A stretch of 6,126 nt of DNA, taken from an uncultured Ruminococcus sp. (GTDB lineage Bacteria > Bacillota > Clostridia > Oscillospirales > Acutalibacteraceae). The translations under genes and the position numbers were made by a program. Position 1 is the stretch's first letter; each line of letters begins with the position of its first letter. A model generated the notes under the pieces. That model saw nothing but the letters and a program-made list of their open reading frames with translations, was not told where the DNA came from and searched no databases. The stretch is from the NCBI GenBank assembly GCA_902772755.1, contig CACYCD010000232.1:1-6126 (forward strand), written 5' to 3'. Positions 1 through 5,344 of the stretch are shown here, piece by piece.

Positions 1-1475
1 GAGATGTTTCTTGCGGTTATTACCTCTCTGCCCTCCAAATCGGCAGAGGTTCTTGCCACCTTCAGCAGCTTATCGTAGGCACGCACCGAAAGCCCCAGCT
101 TCTCAAAGGCAAATTCCAGCTTTTTGTTTGCCTTGTCGTCCCTTATGCAGTATTTGTTCATAAGCTCGGGTGTGATATTTGCATTGCAGGTTATGCCCGT
201 TCCTTTGAAGCGTTGGTTCTGGATCTCTCTTGCCCTGTTGACCCGTTCGCGGATAACACTTGACGGCTCTCCCTTGACCTGTGCAGAGATGGAATTTATA
301 TCAACGGGGCAAATATCAAGGTGGATATCTATCCTATCGAGGAGCGGACCGCTGACTCGGTTAAGATATTTCAGTATAGCATTTTTTGAGCAGTGACATT
401 TTTTTATCGGGTGGGTATAGTAACCACAGGGGCATGGGTTCATTGCGGCAACCAGCATTATATTGCTGGGATAGGTTATTGTTCCGTTCACTCTGGAAAT
501 GGTGACTGCACCGTCCTCCAGGGGCTGTCTGAGTCCCTCCAGGGTACGGCGTGCAAACTCGGGAAGCTCGTCCAAAAACAGCACTCCGTTGTTGGCGAGA
601 GTCACCTCTCCGGGACGGGGGATACTGCCTCCTCCCGTCATTGAAACAAAGGAGGCGGTATGGTGAGGACTTCTGAACGGACGTTCCTTGACCAGCGAAA
701 CACCCTGCGGCAGCTGTCCTGCTATTGATAAAACCTTGGTGGTCTCTATGCGTTCTTCAAAGGTCATATCGGGCAGGATACCCGGAATACGCTTGGCGAG
801 CATACTCTTTCCGCTGCCGGGAGGTCCTATAAGCAGAACATTGTGACCGCCTGCGGCTGCCACCTCCAAGGCTCTTTTTGCAAACATCTGACCGTAGACA
901 CTGCAAAAATCGGGGTATTCTTTCTTGGGGGCGTTGCTCTCCGAGTATACCGCCGGGGCTATCCTTCTTTTGCCGTTAAGGTGCAGAAAAAGCTCGGTTA
1001 TGTTGCGGACGGGGTAGACCTTGACCTCTTTTACAAAAGCACCCTCCCCTGCATTTTCATAGGGAACAAACAGGTGCTTTATGCCGTGTTCACGGGCTGA
1101 CAGCGTCATCGGCAAAACTCCGTTCACCCGACGAAGCTCTCCGCCGAGTGACAGCTCACCCAAAAACGCACAGTCATTGATATCCACCTTCAGCTGACCC
1201 GTTGCCAAAAGTACAGCAATAAGTATCGGCAGGTCATACAGCGGACCCTCCTTCTTTCTGTCGGCAGGGGCAAGGTTCACGGTTATGCGATCCTCGGGGA
1301 ACTCAAAACCGCAGTTTATCAAAGCACTCCTCACACGCTCACGGCTCTCCTTTACCGCTGTGTCGGGCAAGCCGACGATATCAAACTGTTCTCTTCCGAA
1401 GGAAACATAAGCCTCTGCCGAGACCATAAAGCTGTCAAGTCCAAACAAGCCAAAGCTCTTGCAGCTGAAAACCAT
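1..1475 (-). CDS. yifB: YifB/ComM-family Mg-chelatase-like AAA+ ATPase, partial (C-terminal end off the left edge)
   Basis: I read 491 codons from an ATG at 1473-1475 to the left edge without a stop. The family is about 500-510 residues, so perhaps 15-20 C-terminal residues are missing. The N-terminal ChlI-like domain (about 1-170) has the family signature IVGLPDTAVKESRERVRSAL and then NLAPADRKKEGPLYDLPI. The AAA+ core has Walker A GPPGSGKS (217-224), Walker B VLFLDELPEF (D302-E303) and the arginine-bearing SGPLLDRIDIH. A Cys cluster (NPCPCGYY...KCHC) lies between Walker B and that motif, as I recall from Gram-positive members, and may bind metal. In Gram-negatives ComM is a hexameric helicase that promotes branch migration in natural transformation; the role in clostridia is not established. 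An in-frame ATG at 1484 is possible, but the 1475 start has a GAG at a usable distance. It is transcribed divergently from the sigma gene. Confidence 0.95.
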   Translation of the reverse strand, partial: MVFSCKSFGLFGLDSFMVSAEAYVSFGREQFDIVGLPDTAVKESRERVRSALINCGFEFPEDRITVNLAPADRKKEGPLYDLPILIAVLLATGQLKVDINDCAFLGELSLGGELRRVNGVLPMTLSAREHGIKHLFVPYENAGEGAFVKEVKVYPVRNITELFLHLNGKRRIAPAVYSESNAPKKEYPDFCSVYGQMFAKRALEVAAAGGHNVLLIGPPGSGKSMLAKRIPGILPDMTFEERIETTKVLSIAGQLPQGVSLVKERPFRSPHHTASFVSMTGGGSIPRPGEVTLANNGVLFLDELPEFARRTLEGLRQPLEDGAVTISRVNGTITYPSNIMLVAAMNPCPCGYYTHPIKKCHCSKNAILKYLNRVSGPLLDRIDIHLDICPVDINSISAQVKGEPSSVIRERVNRAREIQNQRFKGTGITCNANITPELMNKYCIRDDKANKKLEFAFEKLGLSVRAYDKLLKVARTSADLEGREVITARNI

Positions 1476-1506
1476 AATAATCATCTCAAATCATACATAT
1501 ATTACT

Positions 1507-1515
1507 ATTTTACCA
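1507..1515 (-). promoter_or_regulatory. Possible extended -10 promoter for yifB
   Basis: On the minus strand this reads TGGTAAAAT, an extended -10 (TGN plus a 5/6 match to TATAAT). It would start transcription near base 1500, about 25 bases before the yifB ATG. There is no convincing -35 hexamer at 17-18 bp spacing. The region is very AT-rich, so a chance match is possible. Confidence 0.4.
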
Positions 1516-1586
1516 CATTCTAAGAAGAAATAAAAGTACATATTCAAATTTTTTCAACATTTTTCTGCTGTATCTTGTATAGTTTG

Positions 1587-1633
1587 AATATTATTATTTT
1601 GACCGAATTTTGATTTTAATATTATTATCCGAA
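1587..1633. repeat. Direct repeat AATATTATTAT upstream of the sigma promoter
   Basis: AATATTATTAT occurs at 1587-1597 and again at 1618-1628, 31 bp apart start to start (about three helical turns). CCGAA follows each copy, at 1603-1607 and 1629-1633. The second copy ends 12 bp upstream of the predicted -35 hexamer. This would suit a regulator site or an UP-like element, but AT-rich repeats also arise by chance. Confidence 0.45.
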
Positions 1634-1639
1634 AGAATG

Positions 1640-1668
1640 TTGACTTTTTTTGAGTTATGGATTATATT
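1640..1668 (+). promoter_or_regulatory. Sigma-A-type promoter for the sigma-factor gene or operon
   Basis: TTGACT (1640-1645) and TATATT (1663-1668) are each 5/6 matches to the consensus hexamers, with an ideal 17-bp spacer. Transcription would begin near 1675, giving a leader of only about 20 bases. A weaker alternative, TTGACC (1599-1604) with TATTAT (1623-1628) at 18 bp, lies just upstream. Confidence 0.65.
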
Positions 1669-1679
1669 ATATATGATAG

Positions 1680-1686
1680 GGCGGTG
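1680..1686 (+). promoter_or_regulatory. Ribosome binding site of the sigma gene
   Basis: GGCGGTG is one mismatch from GGAGGTG, with 8 bases to the ATG at 1695. An earlier ATG at 1690 is followed at once by TAA and cannot be the start, so this site supports the 1695 start. Confidence 0.55.
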
Positions 1687-1694
1687 CGTATGTA

Positions 1695-2249
1695 ATGAAA
1701 AAGTATTCCAATGCGGAAAATGAGCTTATTATAAGGATAAAAAACGGCGATAATTCTGCATTTGAACCGCTGTGCATACGCTATCTGGGTCTTATCCGTT
1801 CAATCAGCACAGAGTACAAGGCTGTGGGCTATGATACGGACGATTTTATCCAGGAGGGTCTGCTGGGACTCTGGAACGCTGTAAAGAGCTTTGACAGCAA
1901 TAGAGCCTCCTTCAAGAACTATGCCATGAAGTGCATCAAAAACCGCTTTGTGTCAATTGCACGCCACTCCTCGGGCAAGGGCAGTATCCCGTATGAGTTG
2001 ACCGTGCCGATAGATGATCTGGATATTATCGACTATAATCAATCACCCGATGACCTTGTTCTGTTCCGTGAAAGTCTTGCATCCTTTTACGAATGTCTTA
2101 AAACCAAGCTGTCGGAGCGTGAACGCTCAGTCATGGAGCTGTACATTCAGGGTTATTCCCAAACCGAAACAGCGTCCCGACTCGGCATAACCAAAAAAGC
2201 TGTTGATAATGCACTGTCAAGAGCCAAGGCAAAGCTGAATGACATATAG
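1695..2249 (+). CDS. SigH-like sigma-70 family RNA polymerase sigma factor (184 aa)
   Basis: This is a short sigma-70 family factor that would direct RNA polymerase to a specific promoter class. Region 2 spans about 22-95; YDTDDFIQEGLLGLWNAVK (46-64) is the core-binding region 2.2 and SFKNYAMKCIKNRFVSIAR (72-90) is region 2.3/2.4. A short acidic linker (about 104-125) replaces region 3. Region 4 spans about 128-181, with LSERERSVMELYIQGYSQ and the helix-turn-helix ETASRLGITKKAVDNALSR. The SPDDL linker, the LSERERSVM-type region 4.1 and the VDNALSRAKAKL ending resemble Bacillus/Clostridium SigH (Spo0H), though it is shorter than the roughly 218-residue SigH. It may be true SigH or a paralogue; an ECF factor is less likely. 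It opens a rightward run whose later members are partner-switch proteins. No SigH-type promoter is visible upstream, so autoregulation is not indicated. Confidence 0.9.
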   Translation: MKKYSNAENELIIRIKNGDNSAFEPLCIRYLGLIRSISTEYKAVGYDTDDFIQEGLLGLWNAVKSFDSNRASFKNYAMKCIKNRFVSIARHSSGKGSIPYELTVPIDDLDIIDYNQSPDDLVLFRESLASFYECLKTKLSERERSVMELYIQGYSQTETASRLGITKKAVDNALSRAKAKLNDI

Positions 2250-2251
2250 TA

Positions 2252-2281
2252 CTCCCGTGTTTTTTCAGGAGGATAACGGGA
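2252..2281 (+). promoter_or_regulatory. Small stem-loop enclosing an orphan AGGAGG in the sigma/zinc-ribbon gap
   Basis: TCCCGT (2253-2258) pairs with ACGGGA (2276-2281) around a 17-base loop that holds a perfect AGGAGG (2267-2272). No ATG, GTG or TTG start lies 5-12 bases after it, and the real ribosome binding site of the next gene is further on. CTCC (2252-2255) could instead pair with GGAG (2268-2271), giving two exclusive folds. No T-run follows, so it is not an intrinsic terminator. Function is unknown; it could be a ribosome standby site or the remnant of a lost start. Confidence 0.35.
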
Positions 2282-2302
2282 AATTTTAGTGAGGTAAACA
2301 AA

Positions 2303-2578
2303 ATGTACAAGGACAAAACATTGGTCTGCAAGGACTGTAAAAAGGAATTTGTATTCTCCGCAGGTGAGCAGGAGTTTTATGCGGAAAGAGGCTTTGTAAA
2401 CGAGCCTCTGCGATGCAAGCCGTGCAGGACAGCCCGTAAAAAAGCCGTCAAGGGTTCACGTGAGCTTTATACTACCGTATGTGCAGAGTGCGGCGGCGAA
2501 GCCCGTATCCCATTTGAGCCGATGCAGGGCAAGAGCTACTATTGCAGTACCTGCTTTGCTAAGCGTCAGGAAGGATAA
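2303..2578 (+). CDS. Double zinc-ribbon protein (CxxC-x17-CxxC type), 91 aa
   Basis: This small cytosolic protein probably binds two zinc ions. The first ribbon has C9-x2-C12 and C38-x2-C41, with the FVFSAGEQEFYAERGF segment typical of the probable zinc-ribbon family (zf-trcl, PF13451 from memory). A basic linker (RTARKKAVKGSR) follows. The second ribbon has C60-x2-C63 and C81-x2-C84 with exactly 17 residues between the pairs, matching the CxxC-x17-CxxC domain. Function is not known; nucleic-acid or RNA-polymerase contact is plausible for such ribbons but is only inference. The ATG has GAGG (2291-2294) 8 bases upstream. It lies 53 bp after the sigma gene on the same strand, so it is probably co-transcribed. 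It lacks the HxxxCxxC motif of zinc-binding anti-sigma factors. Confidence 0.85.
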   Translation: MYKDKTLVCKDCKKEFVFSAGEQEFYAERGFVNEPLRCKPCRTARKKAVKGSRELYTTVCAECGGEARIPFEPMQGKSYYCSTCFAKRQEG

Positions 2579-2588
2579 ATATCTGTTT

Positions 2589-2645
2589 AGGGCTTGTTTG
2601 AAAAAGTGTAATGTCCGAAATCAAGAGATTTTTCAAACAAGCCCT
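2589..2645. repeat. 17-bp perfect inverted repeat (long stem-loop) upstream of the STAS gene
   Basis: The arms 2589-2605 (AGGGCTTGTTTGAAAAA) and 2629-2645 are perfect reverse complements, enclosing a 23-base loop. It lies in the 85-bp gap between the zinc-ribbon stop and the STAS start, ending 9 bases before the GGAGG. Neither side is followed by a T-run outside the stem, so it does not fit an intrinsic terminator on either strand. No target-site duplication is apparent. It could be an mRNA processing or stability element that sets the ratio of the two halves of the operon, a protein-binding palindrome, or one copy of a dispersed palindromic or MITE-like repeat. Confidence 0.85.
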
Positions 2646-2663
2646 GACATTCCGGAGGAAATT

Positions 2664-2960
2664 ATGACAATAGATATCGCAAAAGACAAAAACAAAGTGA
2701 CTATGACTTTTTCGGGAAGGATAGATACTTCCACAGCACCGAAAATGGAGGCGACTGTCAAGGACAACATCGCCGGTATCACCGAGCTTATAATGGATAT
2801 GAAACAGCTGGAGTATATCTCCTCGGCAGGACTCAGGATACTTTTGTCCGCACAGAAAATAATGAAGAAACAAGGCAGTATGACACTGATAAATGTTCCC
2901 GATAATATAATGGAAATACTTGAGATCACAGGCTTTACCGAAATTCTCACAATACTGTAG
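2664..2960 (+). CDS. STAS-domain anti-sigma factor antagonist-like protein (98 aa)
   Basis: This is a single-domain STAS protein of the SpoIIAA/RsbV class. In known partner-switch systems such a protein, when unphosphorylated, binds its cognate anti-sigma kinase and frees the kinase's target. The fold signature is visible: VTMTFSGRIDTSTAP (12-26), ELIMDMKQLEYISSAGLRIL (41-60) and the final INVPDNIMEILEITGF. In the phospho-acceptor loop, Y-I-S53-S54-A55-G56-L57-R corresponds to the D-S-[S/T]-G-L of SpoIIAA/RsbV. S54 is therefore the likely phosphorylated serine, with S53 in place of the usual Asp. I chose the ATG at 2664 because GGAGG (2654-2658) lies 5 bases upstream. The open frame extends back to 2460, but that stretch crosses the zinc-ribbon gene and the stem-loop and shows no STAS homology. 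The kinase-like partner gene follows after 26 bp. Confidence 0.92.
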   Translation: MTIDIAKDKNKVTMTFSGRIDTSTAPKMEATVKDNIAGITELIMDMKQLEYISSAGLRILLSAQKIMKKQGSMTLINVPDNIMEILEITGFTEILTIL

Positions 2961-2986
2961 GACGTCTCAAAAGAGAGGAAATAACG

Positions 2987-3409
2987 ATGTATTATAAGAT
3001 AATTGATGAAATAACCATAGATGCCTCAACGGATAATCTGTCAAAGGTCATATCTTTTCTGGCAAATAATCTGGAAAAACTTAACTGCAAGCCAAAAACG
3101 CAGGTACAGCTTGAGCTGGCTGTGGAGGAGATATTTGTAAATATTGCCACCTATGCTTATCCTGATAAGATAGGTGCGGTCAGAGTGCGTATTGAAGCCG
3201 ACACAGCCGAAAACGAGATCCTCATCACCTTTGAGGACAGCGGTACTCCATACGACCCACTGAAAAAGCCCGATCCCGATGTGAATGTTCCTGTTGAAAA
3301 ACGACAGATAGGAGGACTGGGAGTATTCTTGGTCAAAAAAATATCCGACAAGGTTTTCTATGAGTACAAGGACGGAAAAAACTGCTTTACTATTGTTAAA
3401 AAGGTGTGA
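2987..3409 (+). CDS. HATPase_c_2 anti-sigma factor / serine kinase-like protein (140 aa)
   Basis: This is a GHKL-fold ATPase of the SpoIIAB/RsbW class. Known members hold a sigma factor or other target inactive and phosphorylate their STAS partner on serine with ATP. The N-box is ELAVEEIFVNIATYAYP (43-59), with E48 and N52 in the E-x3-N pattern. The G1 box is FEDSGTPYDP (82-91), with D84 and G86 as the nucleotide contacts. The G2 box is IGGLGVFLVKKISD (108-121). A lid segment rich in P and D (93-104) links them. The length is typical of the family (about 140-150). GAGG (2975-2978) sits 8 bases before the ATG. With the STAS gene directly upstream, this is a complete two-protein switch; the target is not identifiable from sequence. 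The final AAGGTG of this gene supplies the ribosome binding site of the next one. Confidence 0.92.
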   Translation: MYYKIIDEITIDASTDNLSKVISFLANNLEKLNCKPKTQVQLELAVEEIFVNIATYAYPDKIGAVRVRIEADTAENEILITFEDSGTPYDPLKKPDPDVNVPVEKRQIGGLGVFLVKKISDKVFYEYKDGKNCFTIVKKV

Positions 3410-3418
3410 TGCACTGTG
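3401..3418 (+). promoter_or_regulatory. Ribosome binding site inside the kinase gene end and GTG start of the Sel1 gene
   Basis: AAGGTG (3401-3406) overlaps the last codons of the kinase gene, 9 bases before the GTG at 3416. An ATG at 3409-3411 overlaps the kinase stop but reaches TAA after four codons, so the GTG is the functional start. This arrangement favours translational coupling of the two genes. Confidence 0.6.
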
Positions 3419-5302
3419 AATAAATTTGATTTATATGATGACGTAAAATTCGATTATGACGGAAAAGAAATGGTGGGCTTTATAAACGGAATCAATCGAA
3501 AAACCGCTGATGTATTTATTCCGGAAATCGACGAAACAAAGCGTATTCCGCTTGACAAGCTGGTGTTTTTGCCACCTATCAGCCTGAATGCCGAGCAGAT
3601 ACACAAGCTTTGTCGCTGTGAGGCAAGCCTGTCGGGAGTATGCGGAGATCTATCAAATCATTCACATGTCATCAATGTAACCGAAGAGTACCTTATAACG
3701 GTAGATGATGTTATAGCCGCTATGAAGAATATCAAAATACTAAACGACCTCACCGTGTTTGACGAGTGGCACGATCTGGTTTACATCGACCTGTATCAAG
3801 ACTATGATGAAATCGATTTTGAGTGCTCCCCCGATAATGTCGAAAACTATACCTATCTCCCCGACAGGGCTGACAGTCTATATGAAGCATTTGAAACAAT
3901 GATGCCGATTTTATTTTTTGATGATAAAAAAACCATCGGTGAAGCAGCCGACAGTATCATTGAATATCTGCAAAATGCACTTGACAACGAAACAAAAGCT
4001 CCCGAGGATAGGATATATTCAAAAGAAGAAAAAAAGAGATATTTAAGATGTATGGATAACGATGACAGTCTTAAACGAGCTTCCGAAACGGAGCTGAGGC
4101 TGTTCAGAAGGTTTGCCGATGAGCTATGCAAGGAGGACTCCAAGACTGCACTTCGCTGTAAGGGCTACGGCTGTTACGGCGGAAATCCTGCCTACGAATG
4201 TGACTGGAACACCTCTCTTGAATGTATAACACGGCTGTTGGAGCTTACAGGCAAGCCCGTTTATGCAAACACACTTGGATATATCTACTACTACGGCAGA
4301 TGCTGGGACGGTCAGCCAAAGTACGAAGAAGCGTTCAAGTATTTTTCTATCGGTGCCGCAGGCGGATATTATGAATCAAGCTACAAGCTTGCCGATATGT
4401 TTGCACAAGGCTTAGGCGTTCCTCAGAATACGGCTCTCGCCTATCGGATAGTTGAAACACTCTATTACCGGAATTTGGTTTATATGGTAAACGGCGAGTT
4501 TGACTGCAAGTTTGCCGATGTAGCTATGCGTCTGGGCAGACTGACGGAAAAGGGAGAGGTGATCCGACCCAATTATGAGCAGGCGTACTACTATTATCTA
4601 CAGGCTGATTTTGCAATCAAACAAAGGCTAAGGTATGATCATTACGGAGATACCTCTGTCGCTTCAAAAATAAGGCAAAGAATCGATGATCTGCTGGGCT
4701 CGGGCAACTTGGAAAAGCCTAAAAAAACCTCCGAAGTTTTTCTTCTGCAACTGCTTGAATACCACCTGAAAAAGTACCGCAAGCTTCAGATGGATATCAA
4801 GGTCTTGAAAAACGGCGAATACAGCCTTAAAATCAGGATAGTTCCCTTTAAGAAGGAAAAATATCCTCCGAAGATGTTTATTACCAACACCGATACAGGC
4901 TTCTGCGGAGTAATTGAGGTTTTAAAGCTCAGGCTGAAAAATGCTAAAGCTTTGGACAAAACCGACATAACCAAAACGATATATTTTGATGATATCGGAG
5001 GCGACAGCTTCTATCTCGGCGATAATATCACCGCAAGTCTTGACGGCACTTATTATTTTACTAACCCTGTACATACAAACGGCAAAAAGTATAAATTTGC
5101 TTCCGTCTACTTCAATGAGGGCAAAAGACATTATGACTATCTGTTGGAGCTTGATGATGTGGCAGTGGGCGATACTGTGGCAGTCTTGACAGACCGTGGC
5201 GAAACCGAAGTGACAGTTGCCGACATCTTTGAAAAGTCAGAACCCGAACTCCCCCTCCCCCTCAGCTCATACAAAAAAATACTGAAAAAAATAATTCCGT
5301 AA
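3416..5302 (+). CDS. Sel1-repeat (TPR-like) multidomain protein, function unknown (628 aa)
   Basis: No enzymatic domain is recognised, and there is no signal peptide or membrane segment, so it is probably a cytosolic scaffold. Residues 1-54 look like a small beta-barrel (DDVKFDYDGKEMVGFINGI...TADVFIPE). Residues about 55-245 are charged and mostly helical, without a known fold. A Cys-rich stretch follows: C248-x4-C253-x8-C262-x7-C270, containing KGYGCYGGN. Sel1-type helical repeats cover about 284-317 (ANTLGYIYYYG...FKYFSIGAAGG), 320-353 (YKLADMFAQGLGVPQNTALAY) and 367-400 (AMRLGRLTEKG...YEQAYYYYLQA). The C-terminal 180 residues are beta-rich and include a VGDTVAVLTDRGETEVTVADI module (about 583-603) before a basic tail. 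From memory, similar GYGCYGGN/Sel1/VGD proteins occur unnamed in clostridial genomes. Sel1 repeats usually mediate protein-protein contacts. The tight spacing to the kinase gene suggests it is a partner or output of the switch, but that is inference. Confidence 0.85.
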   Translation: MNKFDLYDDVKFDYDGKEMVGFINGINRKTADVFIPEIDETKRIPLDKLVFLPPISLNAEQIHKLCRCEASLSGVCGDLSNHSHVINVTEEYLITVDDVIAAMKNIKILNDLTVFDEWHDLVYIDLYQDYDEIDFECSPDNVENYTYLPDRADSLYEAFETMMPILFFDDKKTIGEAADSIIEYLQNALDNETKAPEDRIYSKEEKKRYLRCMDNDDSLKRASETELRLFRRFADELCKEDSKTALRCKGYGCYGGNPAYECDWNTSLECITRLLELTGKPVYANTLGYIYYYGRCWDGQPKYEEAFKYFSIGAAGGYYESSYKLADMFAQGLGVPQNTALAYRIVETLYYRNLVYMVNGEFDCKFADVAMRLGRLTEKGEVIRPNYEQAYYYYLQADFAIKQRLRYDHYGDTSVASKIRQRIDDLLGSGNLEKPKKTSEVFLLQLLEYHLKKYRKLQMDIKVLKNGEYSLKIRIVPFKKEKYPPKMFITNTDTGFCGVIEVLKLRLKNAKALDKTDITKTIYFDDIGGDSFYLGDNITASLDGTYYFTNPVHTNGKKYKFASVYFNEGKRHYDYLLELDDVAVGDTVAVLTDRGETEVTVADIFEKSEPELPLPLSSYKKILKKIIP

Positions 5303-5308
5303 ACGCAA

Positions 5309-5338
5309 AATCGGGACTGATGTTGGTCAGTCCCGATT
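5309..5338. terminator. Bidirectional intrinsic terminator between convergent genes
   Basis: A 12-bp perfect stem (5309-5320 with 5327-5338, core TCGGGACTGA) closes on a 6-base loop, TGTTGG. On the plus strand it is followed by the T-rich CTTATTTTATTTT and would end the Sel1-gene transcript, whose stop codon is 6 bases before the stem. On the minus strand it is followed by a shorter TTTT/TTT tract, 6 bases after the stop of the Ig-like protein gene. It therefore probably serves both genes, better for the rightward one. Confidence 0.88.
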
Positions 5339-5344
5339 CTTATT

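Larger units (their letters stand above)
1476..1694. other. AT-rich divergent intergenic region between yifB and the sigma gene
   Basis: This 219-bp region separates the yifB and sigma-factor starts and must hold both promoters. It is strongly AT-rich compared with the flanking genes. Besides the two promoter candidates it contains an 11-bp direct repeat (1587-1597 and 1618-1628), each copy followed closely by CCGAA. I see no ORF with a ribosome binding site, no riboswitch-like fold and no terminator in it. Confidence 0.7.

Noticed and set aside
124..1100. Plus-strand open frames of 83-90 codons at 124-396, 393-644 and 843-1100
   Set aside because: They lie opposite the clearly homologous YifB/ComM frame, have no ribosome binding sites and show no recognisable protein features.
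1500..1694. SigH-type autoregulatory promoter upstream of the sigma gene
   Set aside because: I found no AGGA-type -35 with a properly spaced GAAT-type -10 on the plus strand; the GAAT on the minus strand near 1517-1522 lacks the rest of the pattern.
2303..2578. Zinc-ribbon protein as a zinc-binding anti-sigma factor (ZAS/RsrA type)
   Set aside because: There is no HxxxCxxC motif, and the Cys pattern fits two independent ribbons instead.
2589..2645. Stem-loop as a rho-independent terminator
   Set aside because: The A5/T5 runs are inside the stem next to the loop; no T-run follows the stem on either strand.
2460..2663. In-frame 5' extension of the STAS gene to an upstream start (166-residue version)
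   Set aside because: The extra residues come from a different frame of the zinc-ribbon gene and the stem-loop; GGAGG at 2654-2658 fixes the start at 2664.
2559..2950. Minus-strand open frames of about 105 codons over the STAS gene (2559-2873, 2633-2950)
   Set aside because: They are shadows of the STAS coding sequence, without a ribosome binding site or homology.
4786..5189. Short open frames inside the Sel1 gene on both strands (4786-4974, 4922-5131, 4986-5189)
   Set aside because: They are shadows of the long 628-residue frame, with no ribosome binding sites or recognisable features.
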